DNA from: Candidatus Zipacnadia bacterium
GTDB taxonomy: Bacteria > Armatimonadota > Zipacnadia > Zipacnadales > Zipacnadaceae
Assembly (NCBI GenBank): GCA_029821455.1
Contig: JALGTI010000055.1
Span: forward strand, 1-12,907
Direction of reading: 5' to 3'
DNA length: 12,907 nucleotides
A program made the translations under genes and the position numbers. Positions 6,657 through 12,907 of the stretch are shown here, piece by piece (positions within the stretch are counted from its first letter, which is position 1; each line of letters starts with the position of its first letter). Under the pieces are notes generated by a model that was not told the origin of the DNA, made no database searches, and saw nothing but the letters and a program-made list of their open reading frames with translations.

Positions 6657-7814
6657 GTGGATTTCTTCCGACGCCAGAACTGGGACATTGTAGCCAAAAT
6701 GCCCTATTGGTTCGGGCTGTCCGCAATAGTCATTGTGGTCGGATTGGTCGTGCTGTTCACCTCTGGTCTCAACCTCGGCATTGACTTCACGGGCGGCAGC
6801 CTGTTCACATTTGAATTTGAAAGAGACATCACAGGTCCCGATCAAGACGCTGCGGCCACTATCACAAAGGTGCGTGCGGGGCTGCAGTCCGCAGACCTGC
6901 AAAGCAGTCAGTTGCAGATTGGCGGCACCCGGCAGGTGCTGATCAGGACCGCGGCTCTGACCGATGAGACCCGCCGCGCTCATGAGCAGACTATTCAAGA
7001 GGCCCTCGGCGCCGCTCTCGGCGACCGCGGAGGCGCTCTGAGCCTGGTCGGCACAGACTTCGTGGGGCCAGTCGTCGGTGCCGACCTGCAGCGAAGCGCC
7101 CTCTGGGCCCTATTCCTGGGCAGCATCCTCATCATCCTGTACATAACAGTGCGCTATGAGTTTCGGTTCGCCGTCGCCGGATGGGCGGCCCTCCTCCACG
7201 ACGTGCTGATTCTTGTCGGCGCTATGGCGCTGCTGCGGGTAGAGCTCAATAGTCCATTCGTGGCAGTTGTCTTGACAGTGCTGGGGTACTCAATTAATGA
7301 CAGCGTCATCATCTTCGACCGCATCAGGGAGAACATGCGCCTGCATCGCGGCGCAGTCTTCGCCAACACCGTCAATGCCAGCCTCCTACAGACGATGGCG
7401 CGCTCCATCAACACCCTGGTTACCACGCTTTTTCCCCTCATTGCGCTCTTCTTGCTTGGCGGCCAGACGATACACGGTTTTGCCCTGGCCCTGATCATCG
7501 GTATGGTTTCGGGGTGTTATAGCTCTATCTTCATTGCCGCACCTGTTGTGGTGGTGTGGGAGGGTCGCAAGGCCCGCCAACGCGCCCAAGCGGTTGCTGC
7601 TGCACCGGTAGCTCAGCCGCGCCGGCGCCCGCAACGGCCGGCTGAACCGGTCACGGTGCAGGAACCTGAAGCAAAGACCCCTGACAGCGCTGTGGCGACT
7701 ATGCAGCGCGCCCAGCACGCAGCTCAGGAAGAGAAGCGAGCGGCCCGCCGCGAGCGGCGCAAGAAGAAAAGCCAGAAGAAAAAAAGCACCAAGGGCCGCA
7801 AGAAGCGCTTTTGA
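6657..7814 (+). CDS. secF: Protein translocase subunit SecF with basic C-terminal tail
   Basis: Forms the SecDF complex with SecD for proton-driven protein export. Of 385 residues, helix 1 is at about 18-36, followed by GLNLGIDFTGGSLF (37-50). A short periplasmic domain comes next, then five helices. Asp215 in SINDSVIIFDRIRE and Arg249 in TMARSINT match the charged pair important for SecDF transport. The core ends near residue 300. After it come about 85 residues not found in E. coli SecF: a Pro/Ala/Gln-rich linker, then a strongly basic end. The last 28 residues contain 17 Lys/Arg and 3 Glu. The tail should be cytosolic and might contact ribosomes or membrane lipids (inference). The start is the GTG at 6657, with GAGGAGG 11 bases upstream; no better in-frame start exists. 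It is surely co-transcribed with secD. Confidence 0.96.
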   Translation: MDFFRRQNWDIVAKMPYWFGLSAIVIVVGLVVLFTSGLNLGIDFTGGSLFTFEFERDITGPDQDAAATITKVRAGLQSADLQSSQLQIGGTRQVLIRTAALTDETRRAHEQTIQEALGAALGDRGGALSLVGTDFVGPVVGADLQRSALWALFLGSILIILYITVRYEFRFAVAGWAALLHDVLILVGAMALLRVELNSPFVAVVLTVLGYSINDSVIIFDRIRENMRLHRGAVFANTVNASLLQTMARSINTLVTTLFPLIALFLLGGQTIHGFALALIIGMVSGCYSSIFIAAPVVVVWEGRKARQRAQAVAAAPVAQPRRRPQRPAEPVTVQEPEAKTPDSAVATMQRAQHAAQEEKRAARRERRKKKSQKKKSTKGRKKRF

Positions 7815-7824
7815 GCGGTAGTCT

Positions 7825-7852
7825 GTCGGGGCGGTTCGCGAACCGCCCCGAC
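7825..7852. repeat. 28-base perfect palindrome after secF (terminator or dispersed repeat)
   Basis: Two 14-base arms, GTCGGGGCGGTTCG and its exact complement, abut with no spacer. As RNA this folds into a very stable stem with a small loop around TTCGCGAA. It begins 10 bases after the secF stop and 46 bases before the regulator start. No T-tract follows (TCCTATCC), so it is not a textbook terminator. It may stabilise the secDF message end, block read-through on both strands, or belong to a dispersed palindrome family. Confidence 0.7.
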
Positions 7853-7885
7853 TCCTATCCGCGTGCGCAAAACGTTAGTTGGCCA

Positions 7886-7894
7886 GGGAGGGAG
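7886..7894 (+). promoter_or_regulatory. Ribosome binding site that sets the regulator start
   Basis: GGGAGGGAG contains GGAGG (7887..7891), 7 bases before the GTG at 7899. This favours that GTG over the in-frame GTG at 7863, which lies upstream of this site, and over the ATG at 7905, which is 13 bases from GGAGG. Confidence 0.75.
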
Positions 7895-7898
7895 ACCC

Positions 7899-8384
7899 GT
7901 GGAGATGCACAGACTACTCGAAATCCTGGAGCACGAAGGACCCGTGCCCGCTGAGGACCTGGCCACGCGGTTGGGCTGTTCCGTTGAGGCGGTCGAAGCC
8001 AGCCTTCAGCAAGCCCGCGAGCAGGGCCTGCTGCTTCGCTACAGCGCCCTTATCAGTTGGGATAAAGCCGACAAGCCCCACGTCTTCGCCTTCATTGAGG
8101 TCGAGGCCACTCCCGAGCACGGCACTGGCTTTGACCACGTTGCCGATTATATTGGGCGCTTCGACGAAGTCCACTCGGTCTATCTAATGTCTGGCCGCGC
8201 CGATTTGACCGTGGTTGTGCAAGGCGAAGACTTTCGGGAAATCGCGCGGTTCGTGGCCGAGAAGCTCGCGCCCGCTCCGGGCGTGAAGGCCACCGCCACC
8301 TCGTTTGTGCTGAAGACCTACAAGATGGAGGGTGAGCTGCTGACAGAAGAGCCTGGCAACAAGAGACTGGCGGTGTCACCGTGA
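7899..8384 (+). CDS. Lrp/AsnC family transcriptional regulator (AlaR-like)
   Basis: A 161-residue cytosolic DNA-binding protein. Residues 1-55 form a winged helix-turn-helix (HRLLEILEHEG, then AEDLATRLGCSVEAVEASL). About residues 60-145 form the ligand-sensing RAM domain (FAFIEVEATPEHGTGF, then VHSVYLMSGRADLTVVV), which in this family binds an amino acid and controls oligomer state. The sequence ends LAVSP. Its stop overlaps the next gene's start as GTGA, so translation is probably coupled to the aminotransferase. The same pairing is known in Bacillus subtilis as alaR-alaT, where the regulator controls an alanine transaminase. By analogy this protein probably senses alanine or a related amino acid and regulates its own operon; the ligand is not proven by sequence. 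No clear operator or promoter was seen in the 84 bases upstream, which are mostly the palindrome. Confidence 0.88.
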   Translation: MEMHRLLEILEHEGPVPAEDLATRLGCSVEAVEASLQQAREQGLLLRYSALISWDKADKPHVFAFIEVEATPEHGTGFDHVADYIGRFDEVHSVYLMSGRADLTVVVQGEDFREIARFVAEKLAPAPGVKATATSFVLKTYKMEGELLTEEPGNKRLAVSP

Positions 8385-9556
8385 GCCGCCCAGGCAGCCG
8401 CTGGGTCAATCAGCAGGTCGCCGAGATGCCACCCTCTGGCATCAGGGAGTTCTTTGACCTCGTCCAGGAGATGGATGATGTCATCAGCCTGGGTGTCGGG
8501 GAGCCGGACTTTCCTACGCCCTGGAAGATCTGCGACGCCGCCATCCAAGGCCTGCGGCACGGCATCACCTCCTATACCAGCAACGCCGGCCTCCTGGAAC
8601 TGCGCGAGGCTATCGCTGAAGACCTGTATGCTCGCTACGGGGTGGAGTATGATCCCGCCAATGAGATCGTCATCACGGCCGGCGTCAGCGAAGGTATGGA
8701 TGTGGCGATGCGGGCCGTGCTCAACACCGGGGACGAGGTGGTAGTACCCCAGCCCTGTTATGTCTCCTACGTGCCTTGTGTGGAGCTAGCCGGAGGGAGA
8801 GCGATAGCCCTCGAGACCCGAGAAGACGACGCCTTCAGGCTGCAGCCGGCCGCGCTGGACGAGGTTATCACCGACCGCACTCGCGCCCTGCTGATGGGCT
8901 ATCCCAACAACCCGACGGGCGCGGTGATGTCGCGCGATGACCTGCTGCCGATTGCTGAAGTCGCCGACCGCCACGACCTGCTCGTCATCTCCGACGAAAT
9001 CTACGCCCATCTGACCTATGACGGCTCCCACACCTGCTTCGCCTCGCTGCCGGGGATGAAGGCGCGCACGCTGCTGCTCAACGGCTTCTCCAAGGCCTAT
9101 GCAATGACCGGCTGGCGGCTGGGCTATGCCTGCGGGCCGCCGGAACTGATAGAGGGGCTGGTGCGTGTGCACGGATACACAGCACTGTGCGGCTCGGTCA
9201 TTGCCCAGCTCGGTGCCCTGGAGGCCCTGCGCAGTTGTGAACCCGAGATGCGCCAGATGGTACAGCAGTACGACGAGCGCCGCAGAGTTTTCGTCAAGGG
9301 CCTCAACGACATCGGCCTGCGCTGCTTCGAGCCTAAAGGCGCCTTCTACGCCTTCCCATCGGTCCAGGAGACCGGGCTAACGTCCCGCGAGTTCTCCCGC
9401 CGGCTGCTGTTCGAGGAGAAGGTGGCTGTCGTTCCGGGCCCGGCCTTTGGCCCCTGTGGTGAGGGTTTCGTGCGCTGTACGTACGCCACCGCGATGGACC
9501 AGCTGCAAGAAGCCCTGGCCAGGCTGTCCAACTTTGTGCAACGACTGGGTACCTGA
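8381..9556 (+). CDS. Class I PLP aminotransferase, probably alanine-type
   Basis: Fold-type I aminotransferase of 391 residues, cytosolic, moving an amino group between an amino acid and a 2-oxo acid. All key residues are present: Tyr127 (stacking on PLP), Asn176 in YPNNPTG, Asp205 and Tyr208 in SDEIYAH, Schiff-base Lys238 in NGFSKAYAMTGWR, and substrate carboxylate-binding Arg365 in VRCTYA. The N-terminus, NQQVAEMPPSGIREFFDL, matches the subgroup containing YugH/AlaT and PatA-type enzymes. The GTG at 8381 overlaps the regulator stop by four bases (GTGA). No strong ribosome site precedes it, which fits coupled translation; the ATG at 8426 would remove 15 conserved residues. With its Lrp partner it probably makes L-alanine from pyruvate, but aspartate or aromatic substrates remain possible. 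Confidence 0.93.
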   Translation: MSRPGSRWVNQQVAEMPPSGIREFFDLVQEMDDVISLGVGEPDFPTPWKICDAAIQGLRHGITSYTSNAGLLELREAIAEDLYARYGVEYDPANEIVITAGVSEGMDVAMRAVLNTGDEVVVPQPCYVSYVPCVELAGGRAIALETREDDAFRLQPAALDEVITDRTRALLMGYPNNPTGAVMSRDDLLPIAEVADRHDLLVISDEIYAHLTYDGSHTCFASLPGMKARTLLLNGFSKAYAMTGWRLGYACGPPELIEGLVRVHGYTALCGSVIAQLGALEALRSCEPEMRQMVQQYDERRRVFVKGLNDIGLRCFEPKGAFYAFPSVQETGLTSREFSRRLLFEEKVAVVPGPAFGPCGEGFVRCTYATAMDQLQEALARLSNFVQRLGT

Positions 9557-9573
9557 GCTCAGACACTGGTGTT

Positions 9574-9629
9574 GGACCAACCCCGTCCCGTTCCCCCTCC
9601 CTGCAGGGAGGGGGCCAGGGGGTAGGTCC
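9574..9629. repeat. Palindromic intergenic element of about 56 bases before lnt
   Basis: The core is a perfect 22-base palindrome, arms CCCCCTCCCTG and CAGGGAGGGGG (9593..9614). Outer arms also pair: GGACC (9574..9578) with GGTCC (9625..9629), and ACCCC (9580..9584) with GGGGT (9619..9623), with one A-A mismatch between. The whole resembles a REP- or MITE-like nonautonomous repeat. It fills most of the 77-base gap between the aminotransferase and lnt. Its G-rich right arm lies directly upstream of the lnt start and could influence translation. Confidence 0.65.
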
Positions 9630-9633
9630 GCTC

Positions 9634-11235
9634 ATGGGCGTGTCACCAATGAGTCAAGTCAGGCCAGCAACGACACCTAATACGCTTCCATTGGGGGCAT
9701 TGCGGCCCTGGCTGTTGATCGTGCTGGCGGCCGCTTCGGGACTGCTGCTCTTCGTCAGCCACCCACCTGTTGACCTGGGCCCTCTGGCCTTTGTCGCTCT
9801 CGTTCCCCTTTTTGCTGGGCTATTCCGCTGCCCCAGACCGCTGTTCGGCGCTGTGATGGGCCTGGTCTGCGGCGCTGTCTTCTTTGGATTGCTGCTGAGC
9901 TACATCACGATGTTCGGCCTGCTGCCGTGGGTAGTGCTGATCGTCTTTCAGGCGCTCTTTGTCGCGCTGGCAGGCTATCTGGTCGCCCACCTGGCCTCCT
10001 GCCGCGCTCCAGTGCTCCAAGTGCTGGGCGCAGCGGCGATCTGGCCTGTGGCCGAGTTCCTTCGCGCACACGTAGGACCGGTATCCCTGAGTCTCGGCCA
10101 GCTTTGCTACACCCAGCACGACTTGCCCCCGATGCTGCAGATCGCCAGCCTCCTGGGGCCGCAGTCGGTTAGCTTCCTCGTCGCTCTGGCCAGTGCGGGC
10201 CTGGCGGCGGCAATCACGTGCGGACCCGATCGCATCCTGCGCGCGCGGCTAGTAGTGGGGGTGTACGGCGTGGTGCTGCTAGCCTATCTGGGCGGCGGCA
10301 TCACGATGAGCGTGGGCAAGCGGCTGCTGCCGGCGGCGACGGAGGAGAGGCTCACAACCGCTGTGGTGCAAGGGAATGTACCTATGCACACCCCGTCCAC
10401 GGCGGAGGATGTGGAGCGTTCCCGATATACCTACATACGGATGACCGAGGGTCTGCTCCCGGGCAATGACCTGATTGTCTGGCCGGAGAGTGCTCTGCCG
10501 GTCACGCTCAATTTGAGGCCGGAATACCTGGAGCCTGTGCAGGAACTGGCCGGGCAGACGGAGAGCTATATGCTGGTCGGCGCCTTGGAGGACGACGAGG
10601 CCGGTCATAGGTACAACACCGCCTACCTTATCTCGCCAGCCGGCGACATCGTGGATCGTTATCGCAAGGTGGACCTGCTGATCTTCGGGGAGTACGTGCC
10701 GGGCCGGGACAGGTTTAAGTTCCTGCAGCGCTACCCCATCCGTTCGTTCGATTTCACCCCCGGCGGCCAGCGCAACCTACTGCGCGTTAGGGGCAGTCGG
10801 CTCGGCGTGCTCATCTGCTACGAGGGCATCTTTGCCGGGCCGGTTCGGGAGCTGTGCCGCAAGGGGGCCGAAGCGCTCATCATCATCACCAGCGACGCCT
10901 GGGCGGAGGGCAGCTTTGAGGTGCTGCAGCATTCGGCAACGGCGACCCTCCGGGCTGTCGAGGCCCGCAAGTACCTCGTGCGCGCGGCCACCACCGGCCG
11001 CTCGGCCCTCATCTCCCCGTGGGGGGAGGTCATTGACTACGTGCCCGCCAATACCTCTGGCGTGACCGACGGCACCATCCAGCCACTGACTGGGATGTCG
11101 CTGTACCATCTGTGGGGCGATTGGCCGGTTCTGTTGATCTTGTGCGCTCTGTGGGTCTGGGCCAAAGCCAGCACTCAACCGCAGATAGACCAAGAACGTG
11201 ATTGGCAGCCTGGGGGAAGGTGTTCAGACGGATGA
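9634..11235 (+). CDS. lnt: Apolipoprotein N-acyltransferase Lnt
   Basis: Inner-membrane enzyme that adds the third acyl chain to the N-terminal cysteine of lipoproteins, the last step of lipoprotein maturation. 533 residues, close to the usual 500-540. About seven hydrophobic helices occupy residues 25-230, followed by a periplasmic nitrilase-type domain and a last helix at about 495-512. The catalytic Glu-Lys-Cys triad is intact: Glu285 in VWPESALP, Lys345 in DRYRKVDLLIFGEYVPGR, and Cys395 in GVLICYEG. SDAWAEGS, QHSATATLRAVEARK and RAATTGRSALISPWG follow as in known Lnt. The start is uncertain: ATG 9634, GTG 9640 or ATG 9649 share the frame and none has a clear ribosome site besides the G-rich repeat arm. 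Its end overlaps the next start as ATGA. Presence of Lnt supports a diderm or at least triacyl-lipoprotein-making cell. Confidence 0.95.
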   Translation: MGVSPMSQVRPATTPNTLPLGALRPWLLIVLAAASGLLLFVSHPPVDLGPLAFVALVPLFAGLFRCPRPLFGAVMGLVCGAVFFGLLLSYITMFGLLPWVVLIVFQALFVALAGYLVAHLASCRAPVLQVLGAAAIWPVAEFLRAHVGPVSLSLGQLCYTQHDLPPMLQIASLLGPQSVSFLVALASAGLAAAITCGPDRILRARLVVGVYGVVLLAYLGGGITMSVGKRLLPAATEERLTTAVVQGNVPMHTPSTAEDVERSRYTYIRMTEGLLPGNDLIVWPESALPVTLNLRPEYLEPVQELAGQTESYMLVGALEDDEAGHRYNTAYLISPAGDIVDRYRKVDLLIFGEYVPGRDRFKFLQRYPIRSFDFTPGGQRNLLRVRGSRLGVLICYEGIFAGPVRELCRKGAEALIIITSDAWAEGSFEVLQHSATATLRAVEARKYLVRAATTGRSALISPWGEVIDYVPANTSGVTDGTIQPLTGMSLYHLWGDWPVLLILCALWVWAKASTQPQIDQERDWQPGGRCSDG

Positions 11236-12005
11236 CACACAAGACTGTGGTGACCAAACAGCACATGAAGCGCGGGCTGCGCGAAGTGGGCCTCAGCGAG
11301 GGGGCTATTGTCGGCGTTCATAGCTCGCTGTCCAGCTTCGGTTGGGTGGAGGGCGGTGCAGACGCGGTCATAGACGCACTGCTGGAAACGGTCGGGAAAA
11401 CCGGCTCAATAGTGGTGCCGACCTACTCGGGCGACCGCGAGCGCGTGCCCACAACCCCAGAAGAAGAGGCCATGGGGCTGAGCATTAAATGGCGGCTCCA
11501 CCCCTATGACCCCAAGACAACCCCGTGCTGGACTGGCAAGATTCCCGATACGTTCTGGCGACGCAAAGAGGCGCTCAGGGGTGAGAACCCCGTGTATTCT
11601 CTGGCGGCAATCGGACCTCATGCCAGTCATCTGATCCAAGGCTGGGATAAACTCCTGGAATTGGACGGCCTTATTCTGCTGCTCGGTGTAACCTTGCAAT
11701 GCTGCACTGCTATGCATTTGGCTGAACAGTACGTCGAGTTGCCCGGGTACATAACGAAGAAACTAGAAATGCCCGCCGAACTCAGGGATAGGTATCCTCC
11801 CGACGAGTGGGTTCTAGGCTTCGGGCCCTACCCTGACTTTCTGCTAATGGAGGGGCCCTGCCAGGAGCGCGGGATCATGAAACTGTGCAAGATTGGCGAG
11901 GCGACAGTCAGGTTGGTCAAGCTGCGGGAGCTAGTTGACTTGTATGCTGAATATCTTCGCAACTATCCGGAGGTCTTCTACCACGGGTGTGTGCCGGAGA
12001 GCTAG
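11232..12005 (+). CDS. AAC(3)-family N-acetyltransferase homologue
   Basis: A 257-residue member of the aminoglycoside 3-N-acetyltransferase fold family, which uses acetyl-CoA to acetylate an amine. Conserved blocks are VGVHSSLSSFGWVEGGADAV (27-46), LLETVGKTGSIVVPTYS (50-66), NPVYSLAAIGPHA (119-131) and LLLGVTLQCCTAMHLAE (149-165). His162 and Glu165 of T-x-x-H-x-A-E are kept. In the usual R-S-x-H-P-x-x-S motif the His is replaced by Asn119 (RGENPVYS), unlike resistance enzymes such as AAC(3)-II. I use the ATG at 11232, which overlaps the lnt stop as ATGA and has GGAAGG 11 bases upstream; an in-frame TTG at 11202 is less likely. Tight coupling to lnt suggests an envelope or housekeeping role. 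Nothing here shows antibiotic resistance, and the substrate is unknown. Confidence 0.9.
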   Translation: MTHKTVVTKQHMKRGLREVGLSEGAIVGVHSSLSSFGWVEGGADAVIDALLETVGKTGSIVVPTYSGDRERVPTTPEEEAMGLSIKWRLHPYDPKTTPCWTGKIPDTFWRRKEALRGENPVYSLAAIGPHASHLIQGWDKLLELDGLILLLGVTLQCCTAMHLAEQYVELPGYITKKLEMPAELRDRYPPDEWVLGFGPYPDFLLMEGPCQERGIMKLCKIGEATVRLVKLRELVDLYAEYLRNYPEVFYHGCVPES

Positions 12006-12042
12006 AATCAAACAAAGCTTTATCACAGAGAGGAAGATATCA

Positions 12043-12907
12043 ATGTCCAAAGTATTCTTGCCCATGATGTTTATTCTCATGGCGTCGGTGGCGACGCTGG
12101 CTGCTAACCAGGCTGAGCAGGCCGAGGCCCTATTAGCTAAAGTCGCCGCTGGCGACGAGCTGACCATCGTTTTCTTCGGTGATTCGCTTACCGATGGCTG
12201 GAACTGCCAGGCCCCGGATCGCGATGCCTTTCCCGGTCTGGTCGCTGGTGTGCTGGAGCGCCGCTTTTCTCGCTGTAAACAGCGGCTCATTGTCAACGGC
12301 CATCCTGGTGCGACATCGGCCGATGGACTGCAAGGAGTGGAACGTGACGTCATCGCATATGACCCCGACCTGGTGATACTGCAATTCGGCGGCAATGACA
12401 AGGGCTGGGGCCGGGATGTGGATGAGTACCGGCGCGACTATCGGCGACTGATTCGGCAGGTACAGAGCAGGACACAGGCAGTGGTGGTGGCCTGCGTGCC
12501 CCCTATTTCCGAGCCGCAGCCGGACGATCCATTCGCTGAGGCTGCGCGGGAGGTCATCGCTGATGTGGGTGTGGCCTGCGCTGACCTGGATATGGCCATC
12601 CGCCACGCTCCGCACGAGTATCGGGGCTGCTTCCCGTTCGGCCAGCATCCTACAGAGTTCACCCACTCGATAATGGCTAACGAGATCCTGCGCGCCTGTG
12701 ACGAGCTACTTGGCGGCTCGGAGTTGCAGGTCGAGATTGTCTCGGCCTGCCGGGTGGAGACGCCGGGCGAATCGCCGGTCGTCACTGTCAAAGTGACTAA
12801 TCTCACCGACCAGGCACAGAAGTGCCGGGTCCGGATCGAGACGCAATCCGAGACATTGCATCAACGATTGACCCTTGAACCTGAGGCCACCAAGCGCATT
12901 GAACTAC
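12043..12907 (+). CDS. Secreted SGNH/GDSL hydrolase, C-terminus cut by window edge
   Basis: At least 288 residues; the 3' end is outside the window. A signal peptide (SKVFLPMMFILMASVATLAA, cleavage near residue 21) exports it. The SGNH esterase-type domain spans about 40-220: block I FFGDSLTDGW with nucleophile Ser48, block II VNGHPGATSADGL (84-96), and block III FGGND with Asn118. Block V is CFPFGQHPTEF with His202. The Asp three residues before the His, normal in D-x-x-H, is Phe199 here, so the catalytic triad may be a dyad or be completed elsewhere. After 225 a beta-rich region begins (VVTVKVTNLTDQAQKCRVRI), like an immunoglobulin-type accessory domain. The ATG at 12043 has GAGAGG 9 bases upstream. 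It follows the AAC(3)-like gene by 37 bases. Likely a deacetylase or esterase on envelope or external glycans; substrate unknown. Confidence 0.85.
   Translation, partial: MSKVFLPMMFILMASVATLAANQAEQAEALLAKVAAGDELTIVFFGDSLTDGWNCQAPDRDAFPGLVAGVLERRFSRCKQRLIVNGHPGATSADGLQGVERDVIAYDPDLVILQFGGNDKGWGRDVDEYRRDYRRLIRQVQSRTQAVVVACVPPISEPQPDDPFAEAAREVIADVGVACADLDMAIRHAPHEYRGCFPFGQHPTEFTHSIMANEILRACDELLGGSELQVEIVSACRVETPGESPVVTVKVTNLTDQAQKCRVRIETQSETLHQRLTLEPEATKRIEL

Noticed and set aside
6327..6998. 223-codon minus-strand frame across the secD/secF junction
   Set aside because: Antisense to two certain genes with no recognisable motif or ribosome site.
7863..7865. GTG at 7863 as start of the Lrp-type regulator
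   Set aside because: The strong GGGAGGGAG lies downstream of it and is ideally spaced for GTG 7899; homologues begin near that point.
11202..11204. TTG at 11202 as start of the AAC(3)-like protein
   Set aside because: ATG 11232 gives the common ATGA overlap with lnt and starts close to where family members start.
11232..12005. Calling the AAC(3)-family gene an aminoglycoside resistance gene
   Set aside because: It is embedded in a chromosomal envelope-gene string, has a changed key motif residue, and no mobile element is near; family membership alone does not show resistance.
1..12907. Hidden defence system, CRISPR array, prophage or integrative element
   Set aside because: No array-type repeats, recombinases, transposases, nucleases, helicases or tRNA-like attachment sites were seen; the gene content is ordinary chromosomal.

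Overview
The window looks like an ordinary chromosomal segment of a moderately GC-rich, probably diderm bacterium. Its genes serve the cell envelope, protein export and alanine metabolism. The lineage hint is the pilin-like protein at 3733..4431. It joins a type IV pilin/pseudopilin N-terminus to a C-terminal H-X9-DG motif, a combination abundant in Armatimonadota, Planctomycetota, Verrucomicrobiota and relatives. An Armatimonadota-like origin is my best guess, by inference only. Lnt indicates N-acylated (triacyl) lipoproteins, which fits a diderm. I see no tRNA, rRNA, CRISPR, insertion sequence, integrase or phage gene.

Left part, minus strand (1..3387). The C-terminally cut alanine racemase gene alr (1..962) has its own good sigma70-type promoter. 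Upstream of it lies an unrecognised four-helix membrane protein (1064..1978), whose 5' leader holds competing hairpins. Next comes a secreted, membrane-anchored DUF2330 protein (2185..3387).

Divergent region and pilin-like gene (3388..4431). A 345-base intergenic region carries a near-perfect extended -10 promoter reading rightward into the pilin-like gene. A GC-rich hairpin at 4470..4493 probably ends that transcript.

Right part, plus strand (4557 to the end). secD and secF come first; SecF has an unusually basic C-terminal tail. They are followed by a 28-base perfect palindrome. A GTGA-overlapping pair comes next: an Lrp/AsnC-type regulator and a class I aminotransferase, resembling the Bacillus subtilis alaR-alaT pair. 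A palindromic intergenic element of about 56 bases separates it from lnt, which overlaps an AAC(3)-family acetyltransferase gene by ATGA. The window ends inside a secreted SGNH hydrolase gene.

How the genes fit together: SecDF helps export secreted proteins such as the DUF2330 protein, the pilin-like protein and the SGNH hydrolase. Lnt finishes lipoproteins. The aminotransferase (probably L-Ala forming) and alanine racemase could supply L- and D-alanine for the wall. I found no clearly new multi-gene system. The more interesting points are local: the SecF tail, the competing leader hairpins, the two palindromes, the lnt/AAC(3) coupling with a changed motif residue, and several starts that differ from the longest open frame.
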